This document shows, one piece after another, positions 24,418-33,624 of a stretch of 59,239 bases of DNA. Origin of the DNA: Methylomonas koyamae (GTDB lineage Bacteria; Pseudomonadota; Gammaproteobacteria; Methylococcales; Methylomonadaceae); the NCBI RefSeq assembly GCF_001644025.1, contig NZ_LUUK01000202.1, forward strand, positions 1 to 59,239. The letters are read 5' to 3'. Both the position numbers and the translations under genes were made by a program. Under the pieces are notes generated by a model. That model was not told the origin of the DNA. It did no database searches and saw nothing but the letters and a program-made list of their open reading frames with translations. How positions within the stretch are numbered: position 1 is the stretch's first letter; the number at the start of each line of letters is the position of its first letter.

Positions 24418-24481
24418 AAAGCGTTGGTTGGGTTGATCCTTTGCGAAAGCGGAGGATTGCCGCAACTTTAAGAGTCGTCGT

Positions 24482-24517
24482 GTTGGGTTACGCTCCGCGT
24501 TGCTTCGCTAACCCAAC
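24482..24517. repeat. REP-like palindrome between eno and ftsB
   Basis: GTTGGGTTA (24482-24490) and TAACCCAAC (24509-24517) flank CGCTCCGCGTTGCTTCGC and are followed by CTAC. The same layout (GATGGG... CGCTCCGC ...CCCATC, CTAC) recurs at 56757-56783. It looks like a dispersed extragenic palindrome. Its hairpin could also act as a weak terminator for eno. Confidence 0.65.
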
Positions 24518-24543
24518 CTACTCTTTTCTAAAGAGACACCGCC

Positions 24544-24813
24544 ATCAAAACCCTGATCCTTGTCATCATCGCGTTGACGCTGCACTTCCAATACCGGTTG
24601 TGGTTCGGCGACGCCAGTTTGTCGCAGATTCGCGAGTACCGCGCGCGGCTGGAGGAATTGACCAAGGATGCCCAAGAGAAAAAAGAGCGTAACGACTCGC
24701 TGTACGCCGAAGTGCTGGACCTGCGCAAAGGTCTGGAAACCATCGAAGAACGCGCCCGCTACGAGCTGGGCATGATCAAGGAAAACGAAACCTTCTTTCA
24801 AGTGCTTGAGTAG
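24544..24813 (+). CDS. ftsB: Cell division protein FtsB, probable ATC start
   Basis: FtsB is a bitopic divisome protein that pairs with FtsL and FtsQ. Visible features are the N-terminal membrane helix ending FQYRLWFGD, a coiled coil (IREYRARLEELTKDAQEKKERNDSLYAEV) and the conserved LETIEERARYELGMIKENETFF. Reading from ATC 24544 (KTLILVIIALTLHFQYRLW after the first residue) gives 89 residues and places Gln-Tyr at exactly the E. coli spacing. No ATG or GTG exists in frame; the frame is closed by TAA at 24529. CTG 24553 or TTG 24574 would shorten the helix, and TTG would leave it too short to cross the membrane. The start therefore needs experimental proof. Confidence 0.85.
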   Translation: MKTLILVIIALTLHFQYRLWFGDASLSQIREYRARLEELTKDAQEKKERNDSLYAEVLDLRKGLETIEERARYELGMIKENETFFQVLE

Positions 24814-24816
24814 CGC

Positions 24817-25512
24817 ATGAATCAAATTCTCAAATGCTGGGCAGTAGTCCCGGCAGCTGGCGTCGGCAAACGCATGCAAGCCGACCGCCCCAAACAATAT
24901 CTGCCGCTGGCCGGCAAGACCGTCATCGAACACACGCTTTCTAGGCTTTTGGGCTCGGGAGCTTTCGTAAAAGTCGCCGTGGCGATTTCTGTCGAAGACC
25001 CGTACTGGCCGGAGCTGGACATTTCCAAACACCCCGACGTGATTACCGCGCCCGGCGGCAAGGAACGCGCCGACTCGGTGCTGTCGGCGCTGAAATCCCT
25101 ACAAGGCTTGGCCGGCGAAGACGACTGGGTGCTGGTCCACGACGCCGCGCGGCCATGTCTGACCGCCGCCGACATTCATTTGCAAATCGACAGTATGAAG
25201 GATGACGCCGTCGGCGGCATTCTAGCCTTGAGTTCGCATGACACTCTGAAGCATGTCGACGGCGACACCATCACCGCGACCATAGACCGCAAACACGTCT
25301 GGCGGGCGCTGACCCCGCAGATGTTCAAATACGGCATGCTGCGCGACGCCTTGCAGCAAACCGAAGGCAATCCAGCGGTGACAGACGAAGCCAGCGCGCT
25401 GGAAATCCTTGGCTTCAAGCCCAGAATCGTCGAAGGCCGCCCCGATAACATCAAAATCACCCGGCCCGACGATCTGGCGCTGGCGCAATTTTATATGGAG
25501 CAACAAACATGA
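24817..25512 (+). CDS. ispD: 2-C-methyl-D-erythritol 4-phosphate cytidylyltransferase
   Basis: 231 residues. The nucleotide-binding start [22 protein letters not shown] is the IspD signature. [14 protein letters not shown] and TDEASALE follow. It makes CDP-methylerythritol in the MEP isoprenoid pathway. It starts three bases after the ftsB stop codon and overlaps ispF by four bases. Confidence 0.97.
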   Translation: MNQILKCWAVVPAAGVGKRMQADRPKQYLPLAGKTVIEHTLSRLLGSGAFVKVAVAISVEDPYWPELDISKHPDVITAPGGKERADSVLSALKSLQGLAGEDDWVLVHDAARPCLTAADIHLQIDSMKDDAVGGILALSSHDTLKHVDGDTITATIDRKHVWRALTPQMFKYGMLRDALQQTEGNPAVTDEASALEILGFKPRIVEGRPDNIKITRPDDLALAQFYMEQQT

Positions 25513-25982
25513 TTCGAGTCGGTCAAGGTTACGACGTCCACCGTTTCAACGACGGCGACCACATCATTTTGGGCGGTGTCACCATCCCCTACGAAAAAGG
25601 CCTGGAGGCCCATTCCGACGGCGACGTGGTGCTGCACGCCTTGGCCGACGCCATCTTGGGCGCGGCGGCGCTTGGCGACATCGGCAAGCACTTCCCGGAT
25701 ACCGATCCCAATTTCAAAGGCGCCGACAGCCGGGTATTGCTGCGCCACGTGTACAGCATCGTCCAGGAGAAAGGCTACAAACTGGTTAACGCCGACGTCA
25801 CCATCATCGCCCAGGCGCCGAAAATGCTGCCGCACGTGTCGGCGATGCGCGCCAACATCGCGGCCGACTTGGCGGTCGATGTCGATTTCATCAACGTCAA
25901 AGCCACCACCACCGAAAAACTCGGCTTCGAAGGCCGTAAGGAAGGCATTGCGGTGCAGGCTGTGGTGCTGATCGAAAAGTGA
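25509..25982 (+). CDS. ispF: 2-C-methyl-D-erythritol 2,4-cyclodiphosphate synthase
   Basis: 157 residues. The metal site DVHRF, the [32 protein letters not shown] signature region and [19 protein letters not shown] are all present. It performs the cyclising step of the MEP pathway. ATG overlaps the ispD stop, and its own TGA overlaps the GTG of truD, so ispD-ispF-truD are translationally coupled. Confidence 0.97.
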   Translation: MIRVGQGYDVHRFNDGDHIILGGVTIPYEKGLEAHSDGDVVLHALADAILGAAALGDIGKHFPDTDPNFKGADSRVLLRHVYSIVQEKGYKLVNADVTIIAQAPKMLPHVSAMRANIAADLAVDVDFINVKATTTEKLGFEGRKEGIAVQAVVLIEK

Positions 25983-27028
25983 GCGAATTTCCGTTACCGG
26001 ACTGGCCTCGCGCTTTCGGCGGCCCATCCGGCACTGGTGACATTAAAACCATCCCCGGCGATTTCTTTGTCGAAGAAATCCTCGGCTTCCAACCGGAAGG
26101 CAGTGGCGAGCACGTGTTTCTATTCGTCGAAAAAATCGGCGAAAACACCGAATATGTCGCCCGGCTGCTGGCCCGCCACGCCGGTGTTAGGCAGCGCGAC
26201 ATCGGTTACGCCGGCCTGAAAGACCGACACGGACGCACCCGGCAATGCTTCAGCGTTTGGTTGCCCGGCAAGGTGGAGCCTGATTGGAGAATGTTGCAGG
26301 GAGACCATCTGAAAATACTGGAAGCAGTTCGCCACCCACGCAAGTTAAAGCGAGGTGTGCTACAGGGCAATCGATTCGAGATTTTGATCCGTAACTGGCA
26401 AGGCGACCGCGAACGTTTGGATGCCCAGCTCGAGCAAGTCAAGCGCTTGGGATTTCCCAATTATTTCGGCGAACAACGTTTTGGTTTCCAAGGCCGCAAT
26501 GTCGGGCGCGCGGCGGCCATGTTCGGCGGTGTTAGGGTGAAAGCTGAGCAGCGCTCGATTTACCTGTCGGCGGCGCGGTCTTATTTATTTAATCTGATTC
26601 TGGCCGAACGGGTGGCGATCGGTAGCTGGAGTACCGGCCTGACTGGCGAGGCTTTTATGCTGGCCGGCAGTCACAGCTATTTTGCCGCGGATGAAATCGA
26701 TTCGGCGCTGGCGGCGCGACTGGCGGCCGGCGACATTCAGTGCAGCGGTGCGTTGTGGGGCAAGGGCGTTAGTGGGGCTCGCGCCGATGCGCTGGAACTA
26801 GAGCAACGAATTGTCGCGGCGCAGCCGATACTGGCGCAAGGTTTGATTTCGGCTGGCCTGACGCAGGATAGGCGAGCGCTCGTGGTTAGGCCGACCGATT
26901 TGGTGTGGGGCTTCGAGAGTGAAGCGGTTTTGCGCTTAGGTTTCGGTTTGCCGGCCGGCGCTTACGCTACGGCGCTGCTGCGGGAAATTGTCGCGCTTGA
27001 CGAGTCGTTAGGCGTGGTCGCGACCTAG
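25979..27028 (+). CDS. truD: tRNA pseudouridine(13) synthase
   Basis: 349 residues, GTG start overlapping the ispF stop. The catalytic Asp is residue 82 in [34 protein letters not shown] and NYFGEQRFG are TruD motifs, and the TRUD insertion domain follows the core. It modifies U13 of tRNA(Glu). It is the last gene of the cluster, meeting a convergent membrane-protein gene with four bases of overlap. Confidence 0.95.
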   Translation: MSEFPLPDWPRAFGGPSGTGDIKTIPGDFFVEEILGFQPEGSGEHVFLFVEKIGENTEYVARLLARHAGVRQRDIGYAGLKDRHGRTRQCFSVWLPGKVEPDWRMLQGDHLKILEAVRHPRKLKRGVLQGNRFEILIRNWQGDRERLDAQLEQVKRLGFPNYFGEQRFGFQGRNVGRAAAMFGGVRVKAEQRSIYLSAARSYLFNLILAERVAIGSWSTGLTGEAFMLAGSHSYFAADEIDSALAARLAAGDIQCSGALWGKGVSGARADALELEQRIVAAQPILAQGLISAGLTQDRRALVVRPTDLVWGFESEAVLRLGFGLPAGAYATALLREIVALDESLGVVAT

Positions 27029-27828
27029 ATTTTCTTCAGGATTAACTCCAACACCAGTTTGCTGCCGAAATACGCCAGCAGGAGCGACGTAAAGCCGATC
27101 AATGTCCATTGCACGGCGCTTTGTCCGCGCCAGCCGTAGCGCAAGCGGCCGAATAGCAGTGCGGAAAATATCAGCCAGGCGAGAATCGACAACACGGTTT
27201 TGTGCGCCAGATGCTGTGCAAACAAGTCGTCGATAAACAGAAAGCCGGTCAACAACGAAATGGTTAAAAACCCCAGGCCGGTAGCGATCATTTGGAACAA
27301 AAGCGCTTCCATGGCCTGCAACGGCGGTAGCGCTAACATAAATTGCTTGGGGTGATGATGGCGCAGTTGCTGTTCTTGAATCGCCAGTAGAATGGCTTGT
27401 ACCGCGGCGATATTCAGCAATCCAAAGGCTAAAATCGACGTCAAAATGTGGGCGGTTAATTGCCAGTCGTGATGGGCGAGAGGATGAGGTTTACTCGGAT
27501 AGGCTAAATTAGCCGCCAGAAGTAATGCCGCCACTGGGAATACCAATACGCCGAGTTTTGCCACCGGCTTATCGAGGGCGGCAAACAGTAGTAACCAGAC
27601 AACGACCAACGCGGTTAGCGACGCGGTGTTGAAAAAACCGAACGAAAAGCCGTTCTGCTCGTGGATGTTTAGGAAGGTATAAGCGCTGTGCAGGCCGGCC
27701 GCGGCCCAAGCCAATTTGAGTGGAAGCGAGGACTGTCTTTGCGCGGCAAGGATTTCTCTAGCGATTCCCGCCCCCGCGAGCGCGTAGGTCAGAATCGATA
27801 AAATGCCGATGGCTGTGCTGAGGTACAT
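27025..27828 (-). CDS. CcsA/YpjD-like cytochrome c assembly family membrane protein
   Basis: 267 residues with about eight hydrophobic helices. The layout matches the short CcsA-type (YpjD/HemX) proteins often found beside ffh: TM helices, the conserved His in DWQLTAHILTSILAFGLLNIAA, LPPLQAMEALLFQMI and a late His in HLAHKTVLSILAWLIFSALL. A role in heme handling or cytochrome c maturation is suggested by the family but not established. Divergent from ffh, 118 bases apart. Confidence 0.85.
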   Translation of the reverse strand: MYLSTAIGILSILTYALAGAGIAREILAAQRQSSLPLKLAWAAAGLHSAYTFLNIHEQNGFSFGFFNTASLTALVVVWLLLFAALDKPVAKLGVLVFPVAALLLAANLAYPSKPHPLAHHDWQLTAHILTSILAFGLLNIAAVQAILLAIQEQQLRHHHPKQFMLALPPLQAMEALLFQMIATGLGFLTISLLTGFLFIDDLFAQHLAHKTVLSILAWLIFSALLFGRLRYGWRGQSAVQWTLIGFTSLLLAYFGSKLVLELILKKI

Positions 27829-27946
27829 GGCCGGAAGAATCGAAAGGCGTTGCGAAGCGCTTATGTTAAACTAAGCGGCCTGATTGTCGTAATTCGATTG
27901 TTACGGCGGATCATCACCAGGACTTCAGAACTATAAAGACGTAGCT

Positions 27947-29302
27947 ATGTTTGACAATTTATCCGATCGCCTGAGCGGTGCGCTCAAAAAAATCAAGGGT
28001 CAGGGCCGCTTGACCGAGGCCAATATCCAGGACACCATGCGGGAAGTGCGAATGGCGTTGCTGGAGGCCGATGTCGCTCTGCCGGTCGTCAACGATTTTA
28101 TCGAGCAGGTGACGGAACGCGCGCTGGGTCAAGAAGTTCAGACCAGTTTGACGCCGGGGCAAGCTCTGATCAAAGTGGTGCAGGGCGAATTGGTGCGAGT
28201 GATGGGCTCGGCCAACGAAGAGCTGAATCTGCGGACCAATCCCCCAGCGCTGATTTTGATGGCGGGCTTGCAAGGTGCGGGCAAGACGACGACGGTCGCC
28301 AAGCTTGGCCGGCATTTAAAGGAAAAGAAAAAGAAGCGGGTCGGGGTGGTCAGCGTGGACGTCTATCGTCCGGCGGCAATCAAGCAGTTGCAAACCCTGG
28401 CCGACGATCTTGGTCTGAAGTTCTTCGACAGCGAATCCACCGAGCAGCCTGTCGATATTGTTAATCGGGCTATCGATGCCGCCAAGCGCCAGTTTTTGGA
28501 TGTGTTGATCGTCGACACTGCGGGCCGTCTTCACGTCGACGACGAGATGATGGCTGAAATCAAGGCTCTGCATGCCGCGATCAAGCCGATAGAGACACTG
28601 TTCGTCGTCGATAGCATGACCGGTCAGGATGCGGCCAATACCGCCAAGGCTTTTCATGATGCGTTACCGTTGACCGGCGTGATTTTGACCAAGGCCGACG
28701 GCGATGCCAGAGGCGGGGCGGCGCTGTCGATTCGGCATATTACCGGTAAGCCGATCAAGTTTATTGGTGTCGGCGAAAAATCCGATGCGTTGGAGCCGTT
28801 CTATCCGGATCGATTGGCCTCGCGTATCTTGGGTATGGGTGACGTGTTGTCGCTGATCGAGGACATCGAGCAGAACGTCGACAAGAAAAAAGCCGAGCAG
28901 CTCGCCAAGAAGTTGCAGAAGGGCAAAAGTTTTGATCTGGAAGATTTACGCGAGCAGTTGACGCAAATGCAAAACATGGGCGGTATCGGCGCCATGATGG
29001 ATAAGTTGCCCGGCATGGGCGCGGTGCCGAAAGAAGTTAAGGAAAAGGTCAACGACAAGGATTTGGTGCATCAAATCGCCGTGATCAATTCGATGACCAA
29101 GCAAGAGCGGCGCTTTCCCGATCTGATCAAGGGCAGTCGCAAGCAGCGCATCGCCGACGGTTGCGGTCTGGATTTGAATGCTGTCAATCGTGTGTTGAAG
29201 CAGCACAAGATGATGGAGAAAATGATGAAAAAGTTTAGCAAAGGCAACATTGTCAACATGATGCGGGGTCTGAAAAGCAATATGCGCGGCATGAAGATGT
29301 GA
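27947..29302 (+). CDS. ffh: Signal recognition particle protein Ffh
   Basis: 451 residues. The N domain begins MFDNLSDRLSGALKKIKG. The G domain has GLQGAGKTTTVAKL, VDVYRPAA, DTAGR and TKADGDARGGAALS. The Met-rich M domain follows (MMDKLPGMG, KMMEKMMKKFSKGN, NMMRGLKSNMRGMKM) and binds 4.5S RNA and signal peptides. The GTPase targets membrane proteins to FtsY/SecYEG. It precedes the rpsP operon, as is usual. Confidence 0.98.
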   Translation: MFDNLSDRLSGALKKIKGQGRLTEANIQDTMREVRMALLEADVALPVVNDFIEQVTERALGQEVQTSLTPGQALIKVVQGELVRVMGSANEELNLRTNPPALILMAGLQGAGKTTTVAKLGRHLKEKKKKRVGVVSVDVYRPAAIKQLQTLADDLGLKFFDSESTEQPVDIVNRAIDAAKRQFLDVLIVDTAGRLHVDDEMMAEIKALHAAIKPIETLFVVDSMTGQDAANTAKAFHDALPLTGVILTKADGDARGGAALSIRHITGKPIKFIGVGEKSDALEPFYPDRLASRILGMGDVLSLIEDIEQNVDKKKAEQLAKKLQKGKSFDLEDLREQLTQMQNMGGIGAMMDKLPGMGAVPKEVKEKVNDKDLVHQIAVINSMTKQERRFPDLIKGSRKQRIADGCGLDLNAVNRVLKQHKMMEKMMKKFSKGNIVNMMRGLKSNMRGMKM

Positions 29303-29388
29303 TTTTTCAATTTTTTCTTTTCTTGCGCGGCAAATCGCGTAGAATAGGTAGATTAAATTTTTGACTCATTGTTATCTAGGGTGTGCAG

Positions 29389-29640
29389 ATGGTAAGTATT
29401 CGTTTGTCCAGAGGCGGCGCTAAAAACCGTCCTTTCTATCATGTCGTCGTAACCGACAGCAGAAGTAGCCGCGACGGGCGCTACATCGAAAGGGTAGGTT
29501 TTTTTAATCCTCTGGCGAGAGGCGGCGAGCAGCGCTTGGTTTTGGATACCGAACGCGTTCAATATTGGACCGCTAACGGCGCTCAGCCTTCGGATCGAGT
29601 CGCCAAACTGATCAAGGACGCTAGCAAGGCTGTTGCCTAA
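29389..29640 (+). CDS. rpsP: 30S ribosomal protein S16
   Basis: 83 residues beginning [21 protein letters not shown], the conserved S16 start. [15 protein letters not shown] follows. A GTG six bases upstream in frame is possible but the ATG fits the family. First gene of rpsP-rimM-trmD-rplS, which together supply two ribosomal proteins, a 30S maturation factor and a tRNA methyltransferase. Confidence 0.97.
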   Translation: MVSIRLSRGGAKNRPFYHVVVTDSRSSRDGRYIERVGFFNPLARGGEQRLVLDTERVQYWTANGAQPSDRVAKLIKDASKAVA

Positions 29641-29646
29641 TCCCGC

Positions 29647-30156
29647 TTGTCTGCCGAAGAGTATTTGAGCGTCGGTCAAATTTCTGGCGTGTTTGGCATC
29701 AAAGGATGGGTAAAAGTTTTTTCTTATACCGATCCGCGAGAAAATATCTTGGCTTACTCGCCTTGGTGTCTTAGGAAGAACGATCAAATTCGCGAGTTTA
29801 AGGTCCTAGCCGGAAGACGCCAAGGCGCTGCCGTTGTGGCCGAACTTGAAGATTTGGATGATCGCGACGCGGCGATGGCGTTGATGGGGTCGGAGATCCT
29901 GATACGTAGACAACAGTTGCCCGAGCCGGCGGATGGCGAGTATTACTGGACCGACTTAATCGGTCTGAGGGTCGTTAATCAGGCCGCGATGGAGTTGGGG
30001 GTGGTCGATCATTTGTTGGAGACCGGCGCTAATGACGTTGTGGTGGTTTCGGATGGGCAACAAGAACGCTTGATCCCGTTTTTGATGGGGCAAACAATCC
30101 TCAAGGTCGATACCGAAAAAGGCTGCATTTTGGTCGATTGGGACGCCGATTTTTGA
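29647..30156 (+). CDS. rimM: Ribosome maturation factor RimM
   Basis: 169 residues, TTG start. The N-terminal domain has [26 protein letters not shown], and the C-terminal PRC-barrel has [13 protein letters not shown] and [14 protein letters not shown]. It binds S19 and helps 16S 3'-domain maturation. No ATG lies near the start and the Shine-Dalgarno is poor, so coupling to rpsP six bases upstream is likely. Confidence 0.95.
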   Translation: MSAEEYLSVGQISGVFGIKGWVKVFSYTDPRENILAYSPWCLRKNDQIREFKVLAGRRQGAAVVAELEDLDDRDAAMALMGSEILIRRQQLPEPADGEYYWTDLIGLRVVNQAAMELGVVDHLLETGANDVVVVSDGQQERLIPFLMGQTILKVDTEKGCILVDWDADF

Positions 30157-30169
30157 CGGCTGTTGCGGT

Positions 30170-30913
30170 ATGCGCTTCGATGTGATCAGCATTTTTCCGC
30201 GGATGGTCGCCGACGCTGCCGCATTTGGGGTTACCGGTCGGGCGATAGAGCGCGGATTGGTTGATCTTGCTGTTTGGAATCCTCGAGATTTTACTCAAGA
30301 CCGACATAAAACGGTCGACGACAGGCCTTACGGTGGCGGTCCGGGCATGGTAATGAAATACCAGCCTCTACGTGACGCGGTTGCCTCGGCAAAGCTAGCC
30401 GGTTGCGCCGGAGATGGCACTAAAGTCGTGTATTTGAGCCCGCAGGGGCGAGTGATTTCGCAAAATTTGTTGCATGAGGCCAGTCGATTCGAACAGTTGA
30501 TATTGGTGGCCGGACGCTATGAAGGTGTCGATGAGCGATTTGTCGTTCAAGAATGCGACGAGGAGTGGTCTATCGGCGACTATGTTATCAGTGGCGGAGA
30601 GCTTGCCGCGCTGATTGTTATTGATGCGGTGACCCGCTTGCTTCCCGGCGTATTGGGGGATGACGAGTCGGCAAAGCAAGATTCTCATGTGGATGGCTTG
30701 TTGGATTGCCCCCACTATACGAGGCCGGAGCATGGCGAGTTCGGTGATGTGCCGGATGTGTTGCTTGGCGGAAATCATGCGGCGATCAAGCGCTGGCGTT
30801 TGAAACAAGCGCTGGGCCGCACGTGGATGCGGCGTCCGGAGCTACTCCGGAGTTTGAACTTGACGGCAGAGCAGGAGGCTTTGTTGAGTGAATTTAGAAA
30901 TGAAATTGTTTAA
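30170..30913 (+). CDS. trmD: tRNA (guanine-N1)-methyltransferase
   Basis: 247 residues. The SPOUT trefoil-knot region contains [22 protein letters not shown] and the conserved [21 protein letters not shown]. The substrate loop PHYTRPE is present. It methylates G37 next to the anticodon and prevents +1 frameshifts. Thirteen bases separate it from rimM and twelve from rplS. Confidence 0.98.
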   Translation: MRFDVISIFPRMVADAAAFGVTGRAIERGLVDLAVWNPRDFTQDRHKTVDDRPYGGGPGMVMKYQPLRDAVASAKLAGCAGDGTKVVYLSPQGRVISQNLLHEASRFEQLILVAGRYEGVDERFVVQECDEEWSIGDYVISGGELAALIVIDAVTRLLPGVLGDDESAKQDSHVDGLLDCPHYTRPEHGEFGDVPDVLLGGNHAAIKRWRLKQALGRTWMRRPELLRSLNLTAEQEALLSEFRNEIV

Positions 30914-30925
30914 TAGGGTGTGGTT

Positions 30926-31273
30926 ATGAGTAAAATTATTGAAGAGTTGGAAGCGGCTCAGCTTAAACAAAACGTGCCAGAATTTGGCCCAGGCGACACT
31001 GTCGTGGTTCAGGTTCGGGTTGTGGACGGCGAGCGGGAAAGATTGCAGGCTTTCGAAGGTATAGTTATCGCCAAACGAAATCGCGGCATGAATTCAGCGT
31101 TCACCGTTAGAAAAATTTCCCACGGTGTCGGCGTCGAGCGAGTGTTCCAAACTCATAGCCCCGCCGTCAGCAGTATCGAAGTCAAACGCCGTGGCGATGT
31201 GCGTCGAGCCAAGCTGTATTATCTGCGCGACCTGACCGGTAAAGCCGCTCGGATTAAAGAACGACTGTCTTAA
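30926..31273 (+). CDS. rplS: 50S ribosomal protein L19
   Basis: 115 residues from [14 protein letters not shown]. The conserved [33 protein letters not shown] region and [27 protein letters not shown] identify L19. GTG at 30920 is in frame but ATG 30926 is the family start. Last gene of the operon, followed by a strong terminator. Confidence 0.98.
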   Translation: MSKIIEELEAAQLKQNVPEFGPGDTVVVQVRVVDGERERLQAFEGIVIAKRNRGMNSAFTVRKISHGVGVERVFQTHSPAVSSIEVKRRGDVRRAKLYYLRDLTGKAARIKERLS

Positions 31274-31310
31274 TGGTGAGGCGGCGACTCGGCGTTAAGC
31301 AGAGTCATCA

Positions 31311-31342
31311 AAAAAGGCAGCCAATTCGCTGCCTTTTTTTTT
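31311..31342 (+). terminator. Rho-independent terminator of the rpsP-rplS operon
   Basis: GGCAGC (31316-31321) and GCTGCC (31328-31333) form a hairpin with A residues before and nine T residues after. It lies 38 bases past the rplS stop and just before the ogt start. Confidence 0.88.
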
Positions 31343-31363
31343 GCCGGACATTGGGAGTCAACG

Positions 31364-31861
31364 ATGACGTTACACATTCGTTGGGAGGCTGTCGCGGAGG
31401 GCGAAACCTGTGTCATCGCCGTGCCATTTTGCGAAGCTAATTTAATCGTCACGATGACTGGCGATGTCGTCGTCGATGCGTCTTGGCGGACTGAGTCGGT
31501 ACGCGAGGCGGTTTCTTCGTTGGCAAAGCCTTTCGTAGCGTTTCTAACGGAGCCGGAGTTTGTCGAATTGAATGTGACCATGCTGGCGCGCGGTAGCGCA
31601 CACCGTAACCGGGTTTGGCGAGCCTTGTTGGATATTCCGCCAGGTAAGACCAAAACGTACGCCGAACTTGCCGCGGAATTGGGTTCCGGGCCGAGAGCGG
31701 TTGCCGGCGCCTGCCGAGACAATCCGTATGCCGGTTTGATCCCCTGCCATCGTGTCGTTGCCAAATCCGGTTTGGGTGGATTCATGGGAGAGACTTCCGG
31801 TGATTATCTGGCGTTGAAAAGCCGCTTGCTAAACTACGAAGCATCCAGGATGCAGAAGTAA
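31364..31861 (+). CDS. ogt: Methylated-DNA--protein-cysteine methyltransferase
   Basis: 165 residues. The C-terminal DNA-binding/active domain has RVWRALLDIPPGKTKTYAELA, RAVAGACRDNPYAGLIPCHRVVAKSG, with the acceptor Cys in PCHR. The protein irreversibly takes the methyl group from O6-methylguanine. It has a short N-terminal domain without Ada metal-binding cysteines, so it is Ogt/MGMT rather than Ada. It precedes xerD by eight bases. Confidence 0.94.
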   Translation: MTLHIRWEAVAEGETCVIAVPFCEANLIVTMTGDVVVDASWRTESVREAVSSLAKPFVAFLTEPEFVELNVTMLARGSAHRNRVWRALLDIPPGKTKTYAELAAELGSGPRAVAGACRDNPYAGLIPCHRVVAKSGLGGFMGETSGDYLALKSRLLNYEASRMQK

Positions 31862-31869
31862 CCGAGGCC

Positions 31870-32754
31870 ATGAATTCCGCTCAAGTGGTCGAGGCGTTTT
31901 TGAACGCCCTGTGGTTGGAATTAGGTCTTAGCGACAATACGTTGGCGGCTTACGCTAGCGATCTAAAACAGTTTTCAAGGTGGCTCAAGGATAAACATTT
32001 GCTTGAGGTCGATCAGACCGACATTAAGGGGTTTTTGGCGGCGCGCCATGCACAAGGTACCGGCAATCGTTCGGCGGCCCGGTTTTTATCGTGTTTGCGG
32101 CGTTTTTATGGTTATTGGCTGCGCGAGCAACGGATCGAGCGCGATCCTACCCAACTGATCGATGCGCCGAAACTGGGGCGGCCATTGCCTGATACGCTGA
32201 GCGAGCGGGATGTCGAACGATTGATCGAGGCGCCGGAGATAGGCGAATTGTTGGGGTTTCGCGATCGGGCAATGTTGGAAGTTCTTTACGCGACCGGATT
32301 GCGCGTATCCGAGCTGGTCGAATTGACGTTCGCCCAGCTCAATTTGAGGCAGGGATGGGTGCGAGTGATGGGCAAGGGCGGCAAGGAACGACTAGTGCCG
32401 GTCGGTGAAGACGCGCTGGACTGGCTAGAGCGCTATTTCGCTGGTCCGCGATTGGCCTTGTTGGCGGGTAGGCAAAGTGATTTTCTGTTCGTCACCAAGC
32501 GCGGCGAGGGCATGACTCGTCAGGCATTTTGGTATTTGATCAAGCGTTACGCTGCGGTAGCCGGCATCGATAAACCCCTGTCTCCGCATACGTTACGCCA
32601 TGCGTTTGCTACCCATCTTCTTAATCACGGCGCGGATTTGCGGGCGGTACAAATGCTGCTTGGACACTCCGACTTATCGACTACTCAGATATACACTCAC
32701 GTCGCTCAGCAAAGGCTGAAAGAATTACACACTCAACACCATCCGCGAGGCTAA
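31870..32754 (+). CDS. xerD: Tyrosine recombinase XerD
   Basis: 294 residues. The N-terminal SAM-like domain has FLNALWLELGLSDNTLAAYASDLKQF, the XerD form of this sequence. The catalytic domain shows Arg in ATGLRVSELV, Lys in GKGGKERLVPVG, HTLRHAFATHLLNHGADLRAVQMLLGHSDLSTTQIYTHV with the His/Arg/His residues and the Tyr nucleophile. With XerC it resolves chromosome dimers at dif under FtsK control. Confidence 0.97.
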   Translation: MNSAQVVEAFLNALWLELGLSDNTLAAYASDLKQFSRWLKDKHLLEVDQTDIKGFLAARHAQGTGNRSAARFLSCLRRFYGYWLREQRIERDPTQLIDAPKLGRPLPDTLSERDVERLIEAPEIGELLGFRDRAMLEVLYATGLRVSELVELTFAQLNLRQGWVRVMGKGGKERLVPVGEDALDWLERYFAGPRLALLAGRQSDFLFVTKRGEGMTRQAFWYLIKRYAAVAGIDKPLSPHTLRHAFATHLLNHGADLRAVQMLLGHSDLSTTQIYTHVAQQRLKELHTQHHPRG

Positions 32755-32756
32755 CC

Positions 32757-33530
32757 ATGACCGCTCTGATTCATCCCACGGCTTTTGTTTCACCCGATGC
32801 CAGCTTATCCAAGGACGTTCGGGTTGGGCCGTTCGCGGTGATCGAAGCGGGGGCGGAGATCGGTGCCGGTTGCGAAGTCGGTGCGCACGCCGTGGTGCAT
32901 GGTTGGGTCAAAATGGGTGCCAGGAATATCGTGCATCCTCAAGCGGTGCTGGGTGGTTTGCCTCAGGATCTCGGGTTTGATCCGGCGACGGCATCGTGGC
33001 TGGAAATCGGCGACGACAATGCGTTTCGCGAGGGATTTACCGCGCACAGAGCCACCAAACCGGGCGGAAGCACCAAGATCGGCTCCGGCTGTTATTTCAT
33101 GAACAACAGTCATGTCGCGCACGATTGTTCGGTAGGCGACAAAACCATTTTCGCCAATAACGTGGCGATCGGCGGGCATGTCGATATCGGCAAGAATGTA
33201 TTCATGGGTGGCGCCGTCGTGGTGCATCAGTTCTGCCGGGTCGGTGCTTACGCGATTGTTCAAGGTACAACGGGCATTAATATGGACGTGCTGCCTTTTA
33301 TGCTAATCGGTGGCCGGCCGGCCAAACACTATCGCTTGAATTTGGTAGGCTTGCGCCGGGCGGGCATCGTCGGCGATCGGCTGAAATTATTGTCCGCGGC
33401 TTTCCGCTTGCTTCGGCATAAAAAATGCCTTGATGAATTGCAATCCAGCGAAGAGCTGCAATACTTAAAAGACTGGCTGGCTGCGGACTCCAAGCGCGGA
33501 TTGCATGGATTTGTCGAGTTGGCTGACTGA
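32757..33530 (+). CDS. lpxA: UDP-N-acetylglucosamine acyltransferase LpxA
   Basis: 257 residues. Hexapeptide repeats of the left-handed beta helix run from IHPTAFVSPDASLSKDVRVGPFAVIEAGAEIG onward. The catalytic His lies in FMNNSHVAHDCSVGD, and the family tail GINMDVLPFMLIGGRPA and LNLVGLRRAGI is present. It is the first step of lipid A synthesis. Its position just after xerD, away from lpxD/fabZ/lpxB, is unusual; it may be a second lpxA copy, which cannot be judged from this window. Confidence 0.94.
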   Translation: MTALIHPTAFVSPDASLSKDVRVGPFAVIEAGAEIGAGCEVGAHAVVHGWVKMGARNIVHPQAVLGGLPQDLGFDPATASWLEIGDDNAFREGFTAHRATKPGGSTKIGSGCYFMNNSHVAHDCSVGDKTIFANNVAIGGHVDIGKNVFMGGAVVVHQFCRVGAYAIVQGTTGINMDVLPFMLIGGRPAKHYRLNLVGLRRAGIVGDRLKLLSAAFRLLRHKKCLDELQSSEELQYLKDWLAADSKRGLHGFVELAD

Positions 33531-33624
33531 GTTTTTTCCGTGACGGACACGCAATTTCGTATGGTGGGGGGCCGGCTAGCGGTAATCGAGCGGGCGTGTT
33601 CGCAATTTTAAGCATCCTTAGGTT

